From NCBI GenBank assembly GCA_964486925.1, contig CAZAOY010000003.1, forward strand, positions 1 to 64,000: 64,000 nt of DNA, read 5' to 3'. The position numbers and the translations under genes were made by a program. The first letter of the stretch is position 1; each line of letters opens with the position of its first letter. The notes beneath the pieces are model-generated. The model saw only the letters and a list, made by a program, of their open reading frames with translations, was not told the DNA's origin and searched no databases. The stretch is from CAZAOY01 sp964486925 (GTDB taxonomy: Bacteria; Bacillota; Clostridia; Oscillospirales; Ruminococcaceae). Positions 7,804 to 16,091 of this stretch are shown one piece after another.

Positions 7804-8889
7804 ATGGAGATTATCAAGAGGTACGAGTTTACACCCGACTACACAAACATTGTAAAGGTGGCAAACAACATCTGGGTGGACAGGATACCGCTGTATGAGC
7901 ATGTTATCGGCGAGAATGTGATAAAATGCGCTACAGGGTGTACGCCGTTTGCACTAATGAACAGCGACGATGATGCCGAGAGTGTGGAAGGATTTAGGCA
8001 GTACTGGAATTTCTGGAAAACCATGGGGTATGACACCGCTTCATATGAGTTTTGTTCTGGGTCTGCTTTTTTTGGAAGCGGTGCGCTAGGCGGACATGTT
8101 AAGGGAGCGATTAGCGACAGGGCGGACTTTGAGCGCTATCCATGGGATGAGGTTGAGGAGAAGTTTTTCTCGCTCTATCACCGCCAGATGGTAAACTTTG
8201 CAAAGGCAGTACCAGAGGGAATGAAGGCGATAGGCGGGGTAGGAAACGGTATCTTCGAGGCGGTACAGGATATAGTAGGATATATGGATCTATGCTACAT
8301 AAAGGCAGACGACGAGGAGTTATACTACGACATCTTCAAAGCGGTGAGCGATGTGCAGTATAAAATCTGGACACGCTTTATGAAGGAGTACTCCGATGTG
8401 TTCTGTCTACTGCGGTTTGGGGATGATTTAGGTTTTGACACCGCTACCTTAATCTCCACGCAGGACATTAAAAAGGCGGTAATCCCGCACTACCGCAAGA
8501 TAACCGATCTGGTTCATTCATACAACAAGCCGTTTTTACTTCATTCCTGCGGGAATTTGTTTAACGTGTTTGACGATATTATAACCGACGCTAACATTAA
8601 CGCAAAGCATTCCAATGAGGATAAGATTGCACACTTTAGCGTGTGGGTGGATCGCTACGGCGACAGGATTGGAAACTTTGGCGGTATCGATACCGATGTG
8701 CTCTGCCGTTATGACCGTGCTTACATCCGTGAGTATGTGTTAGATAGCCTAAGCCGTGTAAAGGGTAAGGGCGGTATCGCGTTTAGCTCGGGTAACTCTA
8801 TCCCTGACTATGTGCCGTTTGAGGGGTATCTGGCCATGGTGGAAACCGTTAGAGAATGGAGAAACGACAAAGAGATATGCTGTATATAG
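7804..8889 (+). CDS. URO-D-fold protein (uroporphyrinogen decarboxylase / corrinoid methyltransferase superfamily)
   Basis: 361 residues. The chain fits the URO-D fold superfamily, which contains both heme-pathway decarboxylases and cobalamin-dependent methyltransferases such as MtaA. The segment FLLHSCGNLFNVFDDII holds a His-x-Cys pair like the zinc-binding motif of the methyltransferase branch, and FGGIDTDVL follows. No other heme, corrinoid or methanol genes are nearby, so the substrate is unknown. I favour a methyltransferase-type member over a true HemE. The next gene, rsmI, begins inside its 3' end. Confidence 0.7.
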   Translation: MEIIKRYEFTPDYTNIVKVANNIWVDRIPLYEHVIGENVIKCATGCTPFALMNSDDDAESVEGFRQYWNFWKTMGYDTASYEFCSGSAFFGSGALGGHVKGAISDRADFERYPWDEVEEKFFSLYHRQMVNFAKAVPEGMKAIGGVGNGIFEAVQDIVGYMDLCYIKADDEELYYDIFKAVSDVQYKIWTRFMKEYSDVFCLLRFGDDLGFDTATLISTQDIKKAVIPHYRKITDLVHSYNKPFLLHSCGNLFNVFDDIITDANINAKHSNEDKIAHFSVWVDRYGDRIGNFGGIDTDVLCRYDRAYIREYVLDSLSRVKGKGGIAFSSGNSIPDYVPFEGYLAMVETVREWRNDKEICCI

Positions 8890-9704
8890 TAGGAACACCT
8901 ATCGGAAACCTAGGGGATATGACCTTTAGGGCGATAGAAACGCTAAAGTCGGTGGATTTTATAGCGGCGGAGGATACACGGGTAACGGTAAAGCTGTTAA
9001 ACCATTTTGATATCCAAAAGCCTATGGTAAGCTACTACTCCCACAACCTGCGGGAGCGGGGGGAGTATATAATCGGTCGGATAAAGGGCGGCCAGAGCTG
9101 TGCTATCGTGACCGACGCGGGTATGCCTTGTATCTCCGACCCGGGGGAGGATCTGGTTAAGCTTTGTGTCGAGAATGGGGTAAAGGTAACGGTTGTACCG
9201 GGCTCGAGCGCGGCGGTGTCGGCACTGGCGTTAAGCGGGCAGAATACAAGTCGGTTTACCTTTGAGGGATTTTTATCCACCTCAAAGTCGAGTAGGATGG
9301 CTCACCTTGAATCCCTTAAATCCGAAACCCGCACCATGATATTCTACGAAGCACCGCATAAACTGCTTAAAACCCTACGTGACATGCGAGAGGCTTGGGG
9401 CGAACGCTCCATCACCATAGCAAGGGAGCTTACAAAGCTTTACGAGGAGATACTGTACACAAACTTTAGCGACGCTATCCTTCATTTTAAGGAGAAAGAG
9501 CCAAGAGGTGAGTTTGTGCTTGTTATAAAAGGCAGTGAAGCGGCAGAGGACAAGGCGGAGCAGATACCAATAGAATTAGCGGTATCCCAAGTCCAAGCCT
9601 TAGTGGCACAGGGGGACAAGCTAACCGACGCCTGCAAGGCTATTGCAAAACAAACAGGACACAAAAGATCCGAACTATATCGCCTATCGGCTAACGATAT
9701 TTAG
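8877..9704 (+). CDS. rsmI: 16S rRNA (cytidine(1402)-2'-O)-methyltransferase
   Basis: 275 residues from ATG 8877, overlapping the preceding stop. It 2'-O-methylates C1402 in the ribosomal decoding centre. The family signature MLYIVGTPIGNLGDMTFRAI and IAAEDTRVT are at the N-terminus, followed by VTDAGMPCISDPGEDLV (SAM site) and IFYEAPHKLLKTL. An upstream in-frame ATG at 8856 would add seven residues but lacks a ribosome binding site. The C-terminal ~50 residues contain a small helical domain typical of the longer family members. It is the last gene of the run that begins at asd. Confidence 0.95.
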   Translation: MLYIVGTPIGNLGDMTFRAIETLKSVDFIAAEDTRVTVKLLNHFDIQKPMVSYYSHNLRERGEYIIGRIKGGQSCAIVTDAGMPCISDPGEDLVKLCVENGVKVTVVPGSSAAVSALALSGQNTSRFTFEGFLSTSKSSRMAHLESLKSETRTMIFYEAPHKLLKTLRDMREAWGERSITIARELTKLYEEILYTNFSDAILHFKEKEPRGEFVLVIKGSEAAEDKAEQIPIELAVSQVQALVAQGDKLTDACKAIAKQTGHKRSELYRLSANDI

Positions 9705-9720
9705 TTTGTTTAACCAAACA

Positions 9721-9760
9721 GAAGGGAACGCATTTTGCGTTCCCTTCTGTTTGGTTCTTG
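9721..9760 (+). terminator. Terminator after rsmI
   Basis: GAAGGGAACGCA, TTTT loop, TGCGTTCCCTTC, followed by a T-rich tail. The stem resembles the GGAACGCAT palindromic repeats and may be one of them serving as the operon terminator. Confidence 0.75.
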
Positions 9761-9800
9761 TAGTTTTGTGTATTTATAGTATTATATAGGAACTACTACA

Positions 9801-9829
9801 GGAACGCATGCAATGCGTTCCCTACATAG
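9801..9829. repeat. Short palindromic intergenic repeat (GGAACGCAT family)
   Basis: GGAACGCAT, 3 nt, ATGCGTTCC, then CTACATAGG. Same family as 4476 and others. Confidence 0.8.
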
Positions 9830-10663
9830 GTTGTGTCAACAACCAAAATCCACCACAAACCAAAACATCTCCACAAGCCCAACCAAGCTGTAATGGACAG
9901 CTGACCAGATTAAAACGTAGAACCTGTATCCGTGGTTACAGGTTGGTACAAGCAATACAAATGGTACAGACAAAGCATTAACTGGAATACTTAAGGTTAC
10001 TACCCGAGGTAGCAACCAAAACAACTCATAAAACCCGTGCTGAAGCCGCCCCACGCTAGCGTCTTTCGCCAAAAAAACCTATCAACTCCGTCAAACAGCC
10101 GCTTGCGGTTTAATCTGAAAAACGGTAAAGGCTTAAATCAGCAAAACAAACACCCCTTTTTCAGGTTAAATCGCTCCATCGGCGTATGTGAAAACAAAAA
10201 AGCGTTTGTTGCTTACTTATTGGGGCGACTGCCAATAAGTAAGTCGTGGTGTGCGGCGAAACGCACAAAACCAATCAATTACTGTGATTATGCGTGAAAC
10301 GTGGAAACAAAAACTGTAAGGACACGGCAAGCCGTGTCCGCCCCCAAAGGGGGCGAACTTCCAGAAAGGTGCGAACCCCCTAAAGGGGGGACGTAAAACG
10401 TAGGGTGCGGGGCTCTGCTCCGCCCGCTAGATTGACACATAAACCAAAATGAAACGTACATCCCAGACGCGCAATGTGCGCCCCTACGACCATGTGTATA
10501 ACACATAAATTAACCTCTAAACCTATGTATAGGTAGATACCAAACTGTACGGACACGGCAAACCGTGTCCGCCACCAAAGGGGGCGAATCCCCAAAAGGG
10601 GGGGCGAATCCCCAGAAAGGGGGCGAACCCAAAAGGGGCGGAACATACAATGTAAAAACAAAA
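9830..10663. other. Repeat-rich intergenic region without a convincing gene
   Basis: No reading frame here has a ribosome binding site with protein-like composition. It contains a perfect 12-bp-arm hairpin, CTTACTTATTGG at 10212-10223 with CCAATAAGTAAG at 10232-10243. It also holds two copies of a GGACACGGCAAGCCGTGTCC-like palindrome (10320 and 10552) that are each followed by runs of short CCCC/GGGG hairpins, and one copy of the ACACAT-type hairpin repeat (10435-10497). It looks like an accretion site for palindromic repeats between convergent genes. Confidence 0.6.
10435..10497. repeat. Hairpin repeat with covarying outer stem, copy 1
   Basis: The outer arms ACACAT and ATGTGT enclose an AAACCAAAATGAAACG segment and an inner stem GCGC-AATGT-GCGC followed by CCCTAC. 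A homologous copy at 20020-20086 has the outer arms ACACGC and GCGTGT, so pairing is kept through base changes on both sides. Confidence 0.6.
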
Positions 10664-10690
10664 GAGGACGACCGCTTGGTCGTCCTCTAA
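10664..10690 (-). terminator. Terminator of the MFS gene
   Basis: GAGGACGACC, 4-nt loop, GGTCGTCCTC. Read on the minus strand it is followed by TTTTGTTTTT. It lies 20 bp past the stop of the MFS transporter gene. Confidence 0.8.
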
Positions 10691-10708
10691 AATGTAAAAG
10701 AAAGGTTG

Positions 10709-12046
10709 CTACTCGGGGTCTGGTTCTAGTTTGTCACGGTTTTTTAGGATAAATAAACCTAGTAGAAGGGAGGCAAGGCATTGTACCCATACCGATAACT
10801 TTACGTTGTTGATTACAATGGAGGATATCCCGAATAGATGGAAGGTTATGTCCTTTGTGGCGGATACTACTAACGTCCCGCTAAGCTGACCTGCTAATGC
10901 ACCCATGTTTGCGGCGATTAGATGGAAGGACATACAACTGGTCTGATCCTTTTTGGGAAGGTTTATATAAGCCATGTTGGCAAAGGCTAGGTTAATCCCT
11001 ACACCTGTCATGTTTTGAAGTAGTCTTGCTAGGATAAACAGCCATGATTTTGTGTCTTGATTATAAAATGTAACTAAAAACCATGCGGGTACTATCATGA
11101 TAACCCCGATGGCAAAGGTGAAAAACCATGATCTTTTAGCGATAAAGTTTCGCCAGAAGGGGGAGAGTATTATTATAAAGAAGGCGTACATTGCGTTCAT
11201 GGTGTTGATTAGGGTAAAGCTAACCTTAAGATCCTGTATAACGTAAACATCAACCGCTGAAAGGCTAATCCATACCACTAGGTTCCATGCAAAGATGATA
11301 AACATTGTTAGGGCAAACTTTTTGTGCTGAAGGGGTTTTGTAAAGGTCGATAGGATGGAGTTTTTATCCCCTTGATCCACCCGCTCGAACTCACGGGGGA
11401 TGGAGTAGAGGATAACCTCTGCAATCGCTACAGCAAAAGCTACAAAACGTAGTATAATTATAATGGTCAGCTGGTTACCAGATTTTGATACCGCATCGGC
11501 GATAATCCCCGATACAAACATGGTGACCGCCATCATTAGTCCGTTTAAAATCTGTTGAAAAGAGAAGAACTTTGCACGAATCTCTAGAGGCAGAAAGTTA
11601 AAATGCCAAACGGAATAGGCGGGGGCGAAGAGAAAGTTTATAACGTTAGAGGAAAAAATAATGACAAAAAGCACTATATAGGTCTGGCTCATACTAAGCT
11701 TTAGCGCAGGAATAATAGTAATACCGCATATATTAATGGTATGAAACAGTAGCCTTGTGATAAATAAGACTCGTTTTTGCCGTTTAAAGCGGGATAGAAT
11801 CATCGGGCTAAACAGGCTTGCAAAGCTTGTTAAAAAGGGAATAAAGTTTAGCATACCGATATTAACCATGTCCACACCATTTTCCAGAAGGAATGTGGTA
11901 TAGAACACCCCGGTAATCAGGGTGGTGTAGATGGTTGCTAAGATACCGCCGCTTATGATACAGACACGCCCCTTAGCCAGCTCGTCAGTTAGATTAAACA
12001 CCTCATAGAAGGCACTGTTTTTTATTATCGATGAAATTTTTCTCAT
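10709..12046 (-). CDS. MFS family transporter
   Basis: About 445 residues with roughly 12 hydrophobic segments typical of the major facilitator superfamily. ATG 12046 is preferred over an in-frame GTG two codons earlier. The N-terminus has a short amphipathic stretch, ISSIIKNSAFYEVFNLTDEL, ahead of the first membrane segment, and the mid-loop FERVDQGDKNS fits the cytoplasmic link between halves. This type is common in Clostridia and is usually left without a substrate. It stands alone, has its own terminator, and is divergent from trxB. No regulator is adjacent, so the substrate is unknown. Confidence 0.82.
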   Translation of the reverse strand: MRKISSIIKNSAFYEVFNLTDELAKGRVCIISGGILATIYTTLITGVFYTTFLLENGVDMVNIGMLNFIPFLTSFASLFSPMILSRFKRQKRVLFITRLLFHTINICGITIIPALKLSMSQTYIVLFVIIFSSNVINFLFAPAYSVWHFNFLPLEIRAKFFSFQQILNGLMMAVTMFVSGIIADAVSKSGNQLTIIIILRFVAFAVAIAEVILYSIPREFERVDQGDKNSILSTFTKPLQHKKFALTMFIIFAWNLVVWISLSAVDVYVIQDLKVSFTLINTMNAMYAFFIIILSPFWRNFIAKRSWFFTFAIGVIMIVPAWFLVTFYNQDTKSWLFILARLLQNMTGVGINLAFANMAYINLPKKDQTSCMSFHLIAANMGALAGQLSGTLVVSATKDITFHLFGISSIVINNVKLSVWVQCLASLLLGLFILKNRDKLEPDPE

Positions 12047-12261
12047 AAACACCCCAAAATGCAGAATGTTACTTCAACTGCGCAGTCACTACCTTAATAA
12101 TTTTAGCGGTCGCCTGATTAATTGTTTAGTAATAACTTTAGATAAAGAAGTAACCAAAAAGAATACTTTTCATATAGTACCACACTTTGATATAAAAATC
12201 AAGGGGAAGAGTGAAAATTAAGTTAATATTTAATTAATTTTATTTTATAGTTAGAATATAG

Positions 12262-12290
12262 TTGAATTAGTAGTTAAAAGGTGTTATAAT
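12262..12290 (+). promoter_or_regulatory. Promoter of trxB
   Basis: TTGAAT at 12262-12267, 17-bp spacer, TATAAT at 12285-12290. The predicted leader to trxB is about 150 nt. The rest of 12047-12447, between the divergent genes, is AT-rich and shows no recognised motif. Confidence 0.7.
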
Positions 12291-12447
12291 TTTAGTTATC
12301 GATAGTGCCTTATAATTGGCAACAAAAAATGCAGTGATTGCTTGTATGCAAAAACTAAAGATTTGATTGCTTTATTAAAGACAGGTGTATCTAGTAAAAC
12401 CTCATAGGCTAGCTATGCGGTTAATATATTTTAGGAGTAGATAGATT

Positions 12448-13356
12448 ATGTATGATATTATAATAGTTGGAGCTGGTACAGCAGGGCTGTCGGCGGCGAT
12501 ATATGCCAGACGTGCGGGACTTGATACCCTTGTAATTGAGAATATGGTACCCGGCGGGCAGATTATAAACACCACCCAGATTGAAAACTACCCAGCCATC
12601 AAAGAGATATCGGGGTTTGAGTTTGTTAGTGTGCTAATCGATCAGGCGACCAGCCTTGGTGCGACTATCGTAACAAGCCAGGTTTTGGATGTATCCCTAA
12701 AAACTGCGGTTAAGACGGTAACCACCGATAAGGAGATATACTCGGCTAAATCGGTGATTATCGCTAACGGTGCAAAGCATAGAAAGCTTATGTGCAACGG
12801 GGAGGAGAAGTTTTCGGGGCTTGGGGTGTCCTACTGCGCTACCTGTGACGGAGCATTCTACCGCAACAAGGATGTTGTGGTGGTAGGCGGAGGAAACACC
12901 GCAGTGCAGGAGGCTACCTTCCTAGCAAATCTCTGCTGTAAGGTTTATCTAATCCACCGCAGGGACGAGTTTCGTGCGGATAGGTCGGTTATGGAAGCGG
13001 CTAAGAGCAAGGAGAACATCCAGTTTGTGACCGATTGCGTGGTGGATGAGATTAAAGGCGACGAGGTGGTAAACGAGGTTTTAATCTCCAACGTTAAGAC
13101 TAAGGAAACGAAAACCATTGAGGTATCGGGGGTGTTTATAGCTATTGGGCTATCCCCAGACAACGCTCTATTCGGTAAAGAGGTTACACTTGATAAAGAG
13201 GGATACCTTAAAGCAGGAGAGGACTGCAAGACCTCCATACCCGGGGTATATGCGGCAGGCGACAGCCGCCAAAAGCAGGTGCGACAGCTAGTCACTGCGG
13301 CGAGTGACGGGGCGGTAGCGGCTACTATGGCGGCAGAATATATTAACGGCTTGTAG
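12448..13356 (+). CDS. trxB: Thioredoxin reductase
   Basis: 302 residues. This NADPH:thioredoxin oxidoreductase has an N-terminal FAD-binding GAGTAGLSAAIYA, the redox-active CxxC in YCATCDGAFY, the NADPH-binding VVGGGNTAVQEA, and the C-terminal FAD motif GVYAAGDSRQK. The start is supported by AGGAG upstream. It is a single-gene unit with its own promoter. No thioredoxin gene is in the window. Confidence 0.95.
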   Translation: MYDIIIVGAGTAGLSAAIYARRAGLDTLVIENMVPGGQIINTTQIENYPAIKEISGFEFVSVLIDQATSLGATIVTSQVLDVSLKTAVKTVTTDKEIYSAKSVIIANGAKHRKLMCNGEEKFSGLGVSYCATCDGAFYRNKDVVVVGGGNTAVQEATFLANLCCKVYLIHRRDEFRADRSVMEAAKSKENIQFVTDCVVDEIKGDEVVNEVLISNVKTKETKTIEVSGVFIAIGLSPDNALFGKEVTLDKEGYLKAGEDCKTSIPGVYAAGDSRQKQVRQLVTAASDGAVAATMAAEYINGL

Positions 13357-13483
13357 TTAGCTATATTATCAGCTATGCTTTGATACATTAGCACTGAGTT
13401 AAACTGTGTAAAGCTTGATTAATTAACATCTAGTACCACGTAAACTGAATAAGACTAATAAAGAGGTATACGAGTAAGCTAAC

Positions 13484-13924
13484 CTACCGAAGGAACTGCA
13501 TGTCCACATCATCCATAACCACAAATTTGTTGTCGGATTTGGAGGTGTGGTACTGCATAACTCTGGTTAGACGTTTAGCCGCTTGGTTGAAGTTTCGCTT
13601 TAGTATGATTAGACGTACAGGCTTGTTGCGCTTTCTGGCATAGTTGATGGTGTAAAGAGTACCGGTCGACACACCATCCCAGACGGCGATAACATAATCG
13701 GCGGCATCTACAATAAGCTTGTTTCTATATAGTGGAGCTTTGCGGGCATATCGGGCATAGTCGGGGCAGATCTCCTCAATTTCGATGGAGTTTTGGATTG
13801 CGTATATCTTTGCGCAGGTGTCTATCCCTGTAGCACCTCCGCTGATTATCTTGGTAGTTTTAGTTGGTATTACATTACTAAGATTTAAATTTAATGTCCT
13901 TGAGCCTATTACTGCAACCTTCAT
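13484..13924 (-). CDS. SLOG-fold (YpsA/DprA-like) nucleotide-binding protein
   Basis: 146 residues from ATG 13924, preceded by AAGGTAAAAG. The frame is open further upstream, but that part is intergenic. MKVAVIGSRTL at the N-terminus and KIISGGATGIDTCAKIYA are characteristic of the SLOG superfamily, which binds nucleotides or nucleotide derivatives. DYVIAVWDGVSTGTLYTINYARKRNKPV is the second conserved half. Related proteins include YpsA and proteins tied to nucleotide signalling or salvage. The specific role is unknown. Its 3' end faces trxB. The HPr-like gene lies 118 bp upstream on the same strand. Confidence 0.75.
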   Translation of the reverse strand: MKVAVIGSRTLNLNLSNVIPTKTTKIISGGATGIDTCAKIYAIQNSIEIEEICPDYARYARKAPLYRNKLIVDAADYVIAVWDGVSTGTLYTINYARKRNKPVRLIILKRNFNQAAKRLTRVMQYHTSKSDNKFVVMDDVDMQFLR

Positions 13925-14042
13925 AATACTTTTACCTTTCCCCGTTATGTAATTTATTATATATGTTAAATGTATGTTCTTTACTGCTGTGTAATAAAGG
14001 TGGGGTGTACGGGACAACCCACCTTCATTAATCGCTAACTTA

Positions 14043-14273
14043 CTATTTAACGATAAGATTATCGATCTCAGTAAAGAAAGCACTTGCATCCTCTGTATGA
14101 GCCTCTAGTTTAATTGGTTTTGACATATCAAGGCTGAAGATACCCATTATAGATTTAGCATCAACCGCATATCTTCCAGAAATTAAATCCACATCAAAGT
14201 CGTACTTAGTTACGATGTTAACGAAGTTCTTAACGTCACTAATAGTATTTAGCATTACTGTTACACTTTTCAT
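14043..14273 (-). CDS. HPr-like protein lacking the catalytic histidine (Crh-like)
   Basis: 76 residues, ATG 14273 after a strong AGGAGG. It aligns without gaps to B. subtilis HPr (offset 5) around KYDFDVDL and KSIMGIFSL. The regulatory serine of HPr (Ser46) is retained as Ser41 in KSIMG, but the phosphoacceptor His15 position is Thr10 and Arg17 is Ser12. Such a protein cannot carry PTS phosphate by the usual route. In Bacillus, Crh likewise lacks His15 but keeps Ser46 and acts only in carbon catabolite control. A regulatory role is inferred from that parallel. No PTS or HPr kinase gene is in the window. Confidence 0.8.
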   Translation of the reverse strand: MKSVTVMLNTISDVKNFVNIVTKYDFDVDLISGRYAVDAKSIMGIFSLDMSKPIKLEAHTEDASAFFTEIDNLIVK

Positions 14274-14550
14274 AAGTATACCTCCTAATATTTTATTTGC
14301 GGCTACCATAAATCTCCAACTAAACGTATACTGGTTTTTGTTGGAAAAGCTGATAAATATTACCACACTTATATGATACCAATTTTTTCACCATAAGTCA
14401 ATAGGAATTGTGAAATTTTTCGTAAATATTATGAAAATGTTTTCTGAAAAGATATTAATATTTTTGTATACTTTTCCTTAGTTAATCTGCACAAAAATAA
14501 CCACCATTTTTAGACAAAATAAATATTATATGAAAATTATTTAATAATTA
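14274..14550. other. AT-rich intergenic DNA between divergent genes
   Basis: Very AT-rich and without protein-like frames. It presumably holds the minus-strand promoter of the HPr-like gene, but no -35/-10 pair stands out clearly enough to place. Confidence 0.4.
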
Positions 14551-14579
14551 TTGTAAATTGAAATTTTTTATATTATAAT
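14551..14579 (+). promoter_or_regulatory. Probable promoter of mtaB
   Basis: TTGTAA at 14551-14556, 17-bp spacer, TATAAT at 14574-14579. Transcription would begin near 14586 and give a leader of about 120 nt that includes the hairpin at 14663-14692. Confidence 0.6.
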
Positions 14580-14662
14580 GATATAGTAAATGCAATTTAT
14601 TTTATTGTAGCAATGAATGTGTAAAAATATCCAGATGGTTTGATAACCAAGATGAGAGGAAA

Positions 14663-14692
14663 CTCCTTATGAAGCTTAGATATCATATGGAG
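14663..14692 (+). promoter_or_regulatory. Leader hairpin sequestering the mtaB ribosome binding site
   Basis: CTCCTTATGA at 14663-14672 pairs with TCATATGGAG at 14683-14692 (9 of 10 positions). The GGAG at 14689-14692 is the only good ribosome binding site for mtaB. The stem is preceded by AGGAAACTCCT, which also occurs in the leader of the YerC-like gene at 42638. A 22-codon frame, 14669-14737, starts with a good GAGAGGA site and overlaps the mtaB start. It could be a leader peptide, but this is uncertain. Confidence 0.45.
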
Positions 14693-14705
14693 CATGGACA
14701 TATAT

Positions 14706-16013
14706 ATGAAGGTAGCGTTTTACACCTTAGGGTGTAAGGTTAATCAGTATGAAACCGACAGCCTAGCCAGATTGTTCTCGCAGGAGGGGTTTACTGTGGT
14801 GGAGCATACTGACAAAGCGGATGTGTACATCGTAAATTCCTGCACGGTGACGGGGCATACCGATAAAAAGACAAGGCAGATGTTATCGCGTTTTAAAAGG
14901 TATAACGATAACGCTGTGGTAGCTTTGGTGGGTTGCTTTAGCGAGGCTTTTCCCGAAAAAGCGAAGGAACTGCCGTTTGTTGATATAATAAGGGGAACAA
15001 AGGACAAGCAGGCGATAATTGAGGATGTAAAGTCGAGATTATCTGAATTAAAAAGATTTACTACAGATGAAGGTACTGAAGAACTACCCCACGTAGAGAT
15101 GGTAATGCAGGGTGAGTTTAAGGGCGACAAGACCCGCGCATTTTTAAAGATTCAAGACGGCTGTAACAGGTTTTGTTCCTACTGTATCATCCCTTATGCT
15201 AGAGGGCGGGTTAGGTCAAAGCCTATCGATGAGATTGTGGCAGAGGTCACAAGGCTAGTAGAGCAGGGGTATAAAGAGGTCGTCTTGGTTGGGATTAACC
15301 TTAGCTCATACGGTTGCGATTTTACAACCGAAGATACAATCGGGCTTGTGGATGTAGTTGAGCAGGTTTCGGACTGCGGGGTTATGCGGATACGACTAGG
15401 TTCGCTAGAGCCCGAGCTTATCACCGACGAGGCTTTAGGCAGGCTTAGCAAGGTTAGGGCGTTTTGTCCGCAGTTTCATCTATCCCTTCAAAGTGGATGT
15501 GACGCTACCCTTAAGCGGATGAACAGAGGATACAGCTGTGAGCAGTATCGTGATATCGTTATTAATATAAGAAAGCATTTTGATAACCCTTCAATCACTA
15601 CCGATATTATGGTAGGCTTTGCAGGGGAAACAGAGGAAGAGTTTGAAGCAACCAAAGCATTTGTAAAGGAGATTGCCTTTGCGAAGATGCATGTGTTTAC
15701 CTATTCAATTAGGGAAAAGACCAAGGCGGCGACCTTTCCCGACCAGGTGTCAGAACAGATTAAGGATAAGCGTGCTAAAGAGATGGCGCTAATCGATAGA
15801 GAGCTACAAAGGAACTTCTTAGACAAACAGGTAGGCAGAAGCTGTACCGTTTTGTTTGAGAACAAAAGCGAGGGGGATTTTTGGTTTGGATACACCAAAA
15901 ACTACACCCTAGTATGTGCAGAGTCAAAAACACCGATAAATGGGCAGATTTATACGGTGGATTTAATAGAAGCGGCAGATCAGCATTGTGTTTCGTTGAT
16001 TAATTTACGCTAA
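14706..16013 (+). CDS. mtaB: tRNA threonylcarbamoyladenosine methylthiotransferase MtaB
   Basis: 435 residues from ATG 14706. This radical-SAM methylthiotransferase converts t6A37 to ms2t6A in tRNA. The UPF0004 domain begins KVAFYTLGCKVNQYETDS, with cysteines also at NSCTV and VGCF for one iron-sulfur cluster. The radical-SAM CxxxCxxC motif is in DGCNRFCSYCIIPYARG, and a TRAM-like domain forms the C-terminus. LGCKVNQYE and the overall length fit MtaB rather than MiaB. ATG 14694 is also in frame but lies only one base from the GGAG. Confidence 0.92.
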   Translation: MKVAFYTLGCKVNQYETDSLARLFSQEGFTVVEHTDKADVYIVNSCTVTGHTDKKTRQMLSRFKRYNDNAVVALVGCFSEAFPEKAKELPFVDIIRGTKDKQAIIEDVKSRLSELKRFTTDEGTEELPHVEMVMQGEFKGDKTRAFLKIQDGCNRFCSYCIIPYARGRVRSKPIDEIVAEVTRLVEQGYKEVVLVGINLSSYGCDFTTEDTIGLVDVVEQVSDCGVMRIRLGSLEPELITDEALGRLSKVRAFCPQFHLSLQSGCDATLKRMNRGYSCEQYRDIVINIRKHFDNPSITTDIMVGFAGETEEEFEATKAFVKEIAFAKMHVFTYSIREKTKAATFPDQVSEQIKDKRAKEMALIDRELQRNFLDKQVGRSCTVLFENKSEGDFWFGYTKNYTLVCAESKTPINGQIYTVDLIEAADQHCVSLINLR

Positions 16014-16091
16014 TATAGATTTATTTGTATTAAATATGGATCTATCTGTAAAGTATGAATAGGTTTGTATTAAGGAATAGGGAGAGAAGAT

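Noticed and set aside
10037..10297. 86-codon plus-strand open frame in the repeat-rich intergenic region
   Set aside because: No ribosome binding site, and it runs through hairpin repeats; composition is not protein-like.
13925..14089. N-terminal extension of the SLOG protein
   Set aside because: The extension lacks a ribosome binding site and family similarity, whereas ATG 13924 has both.
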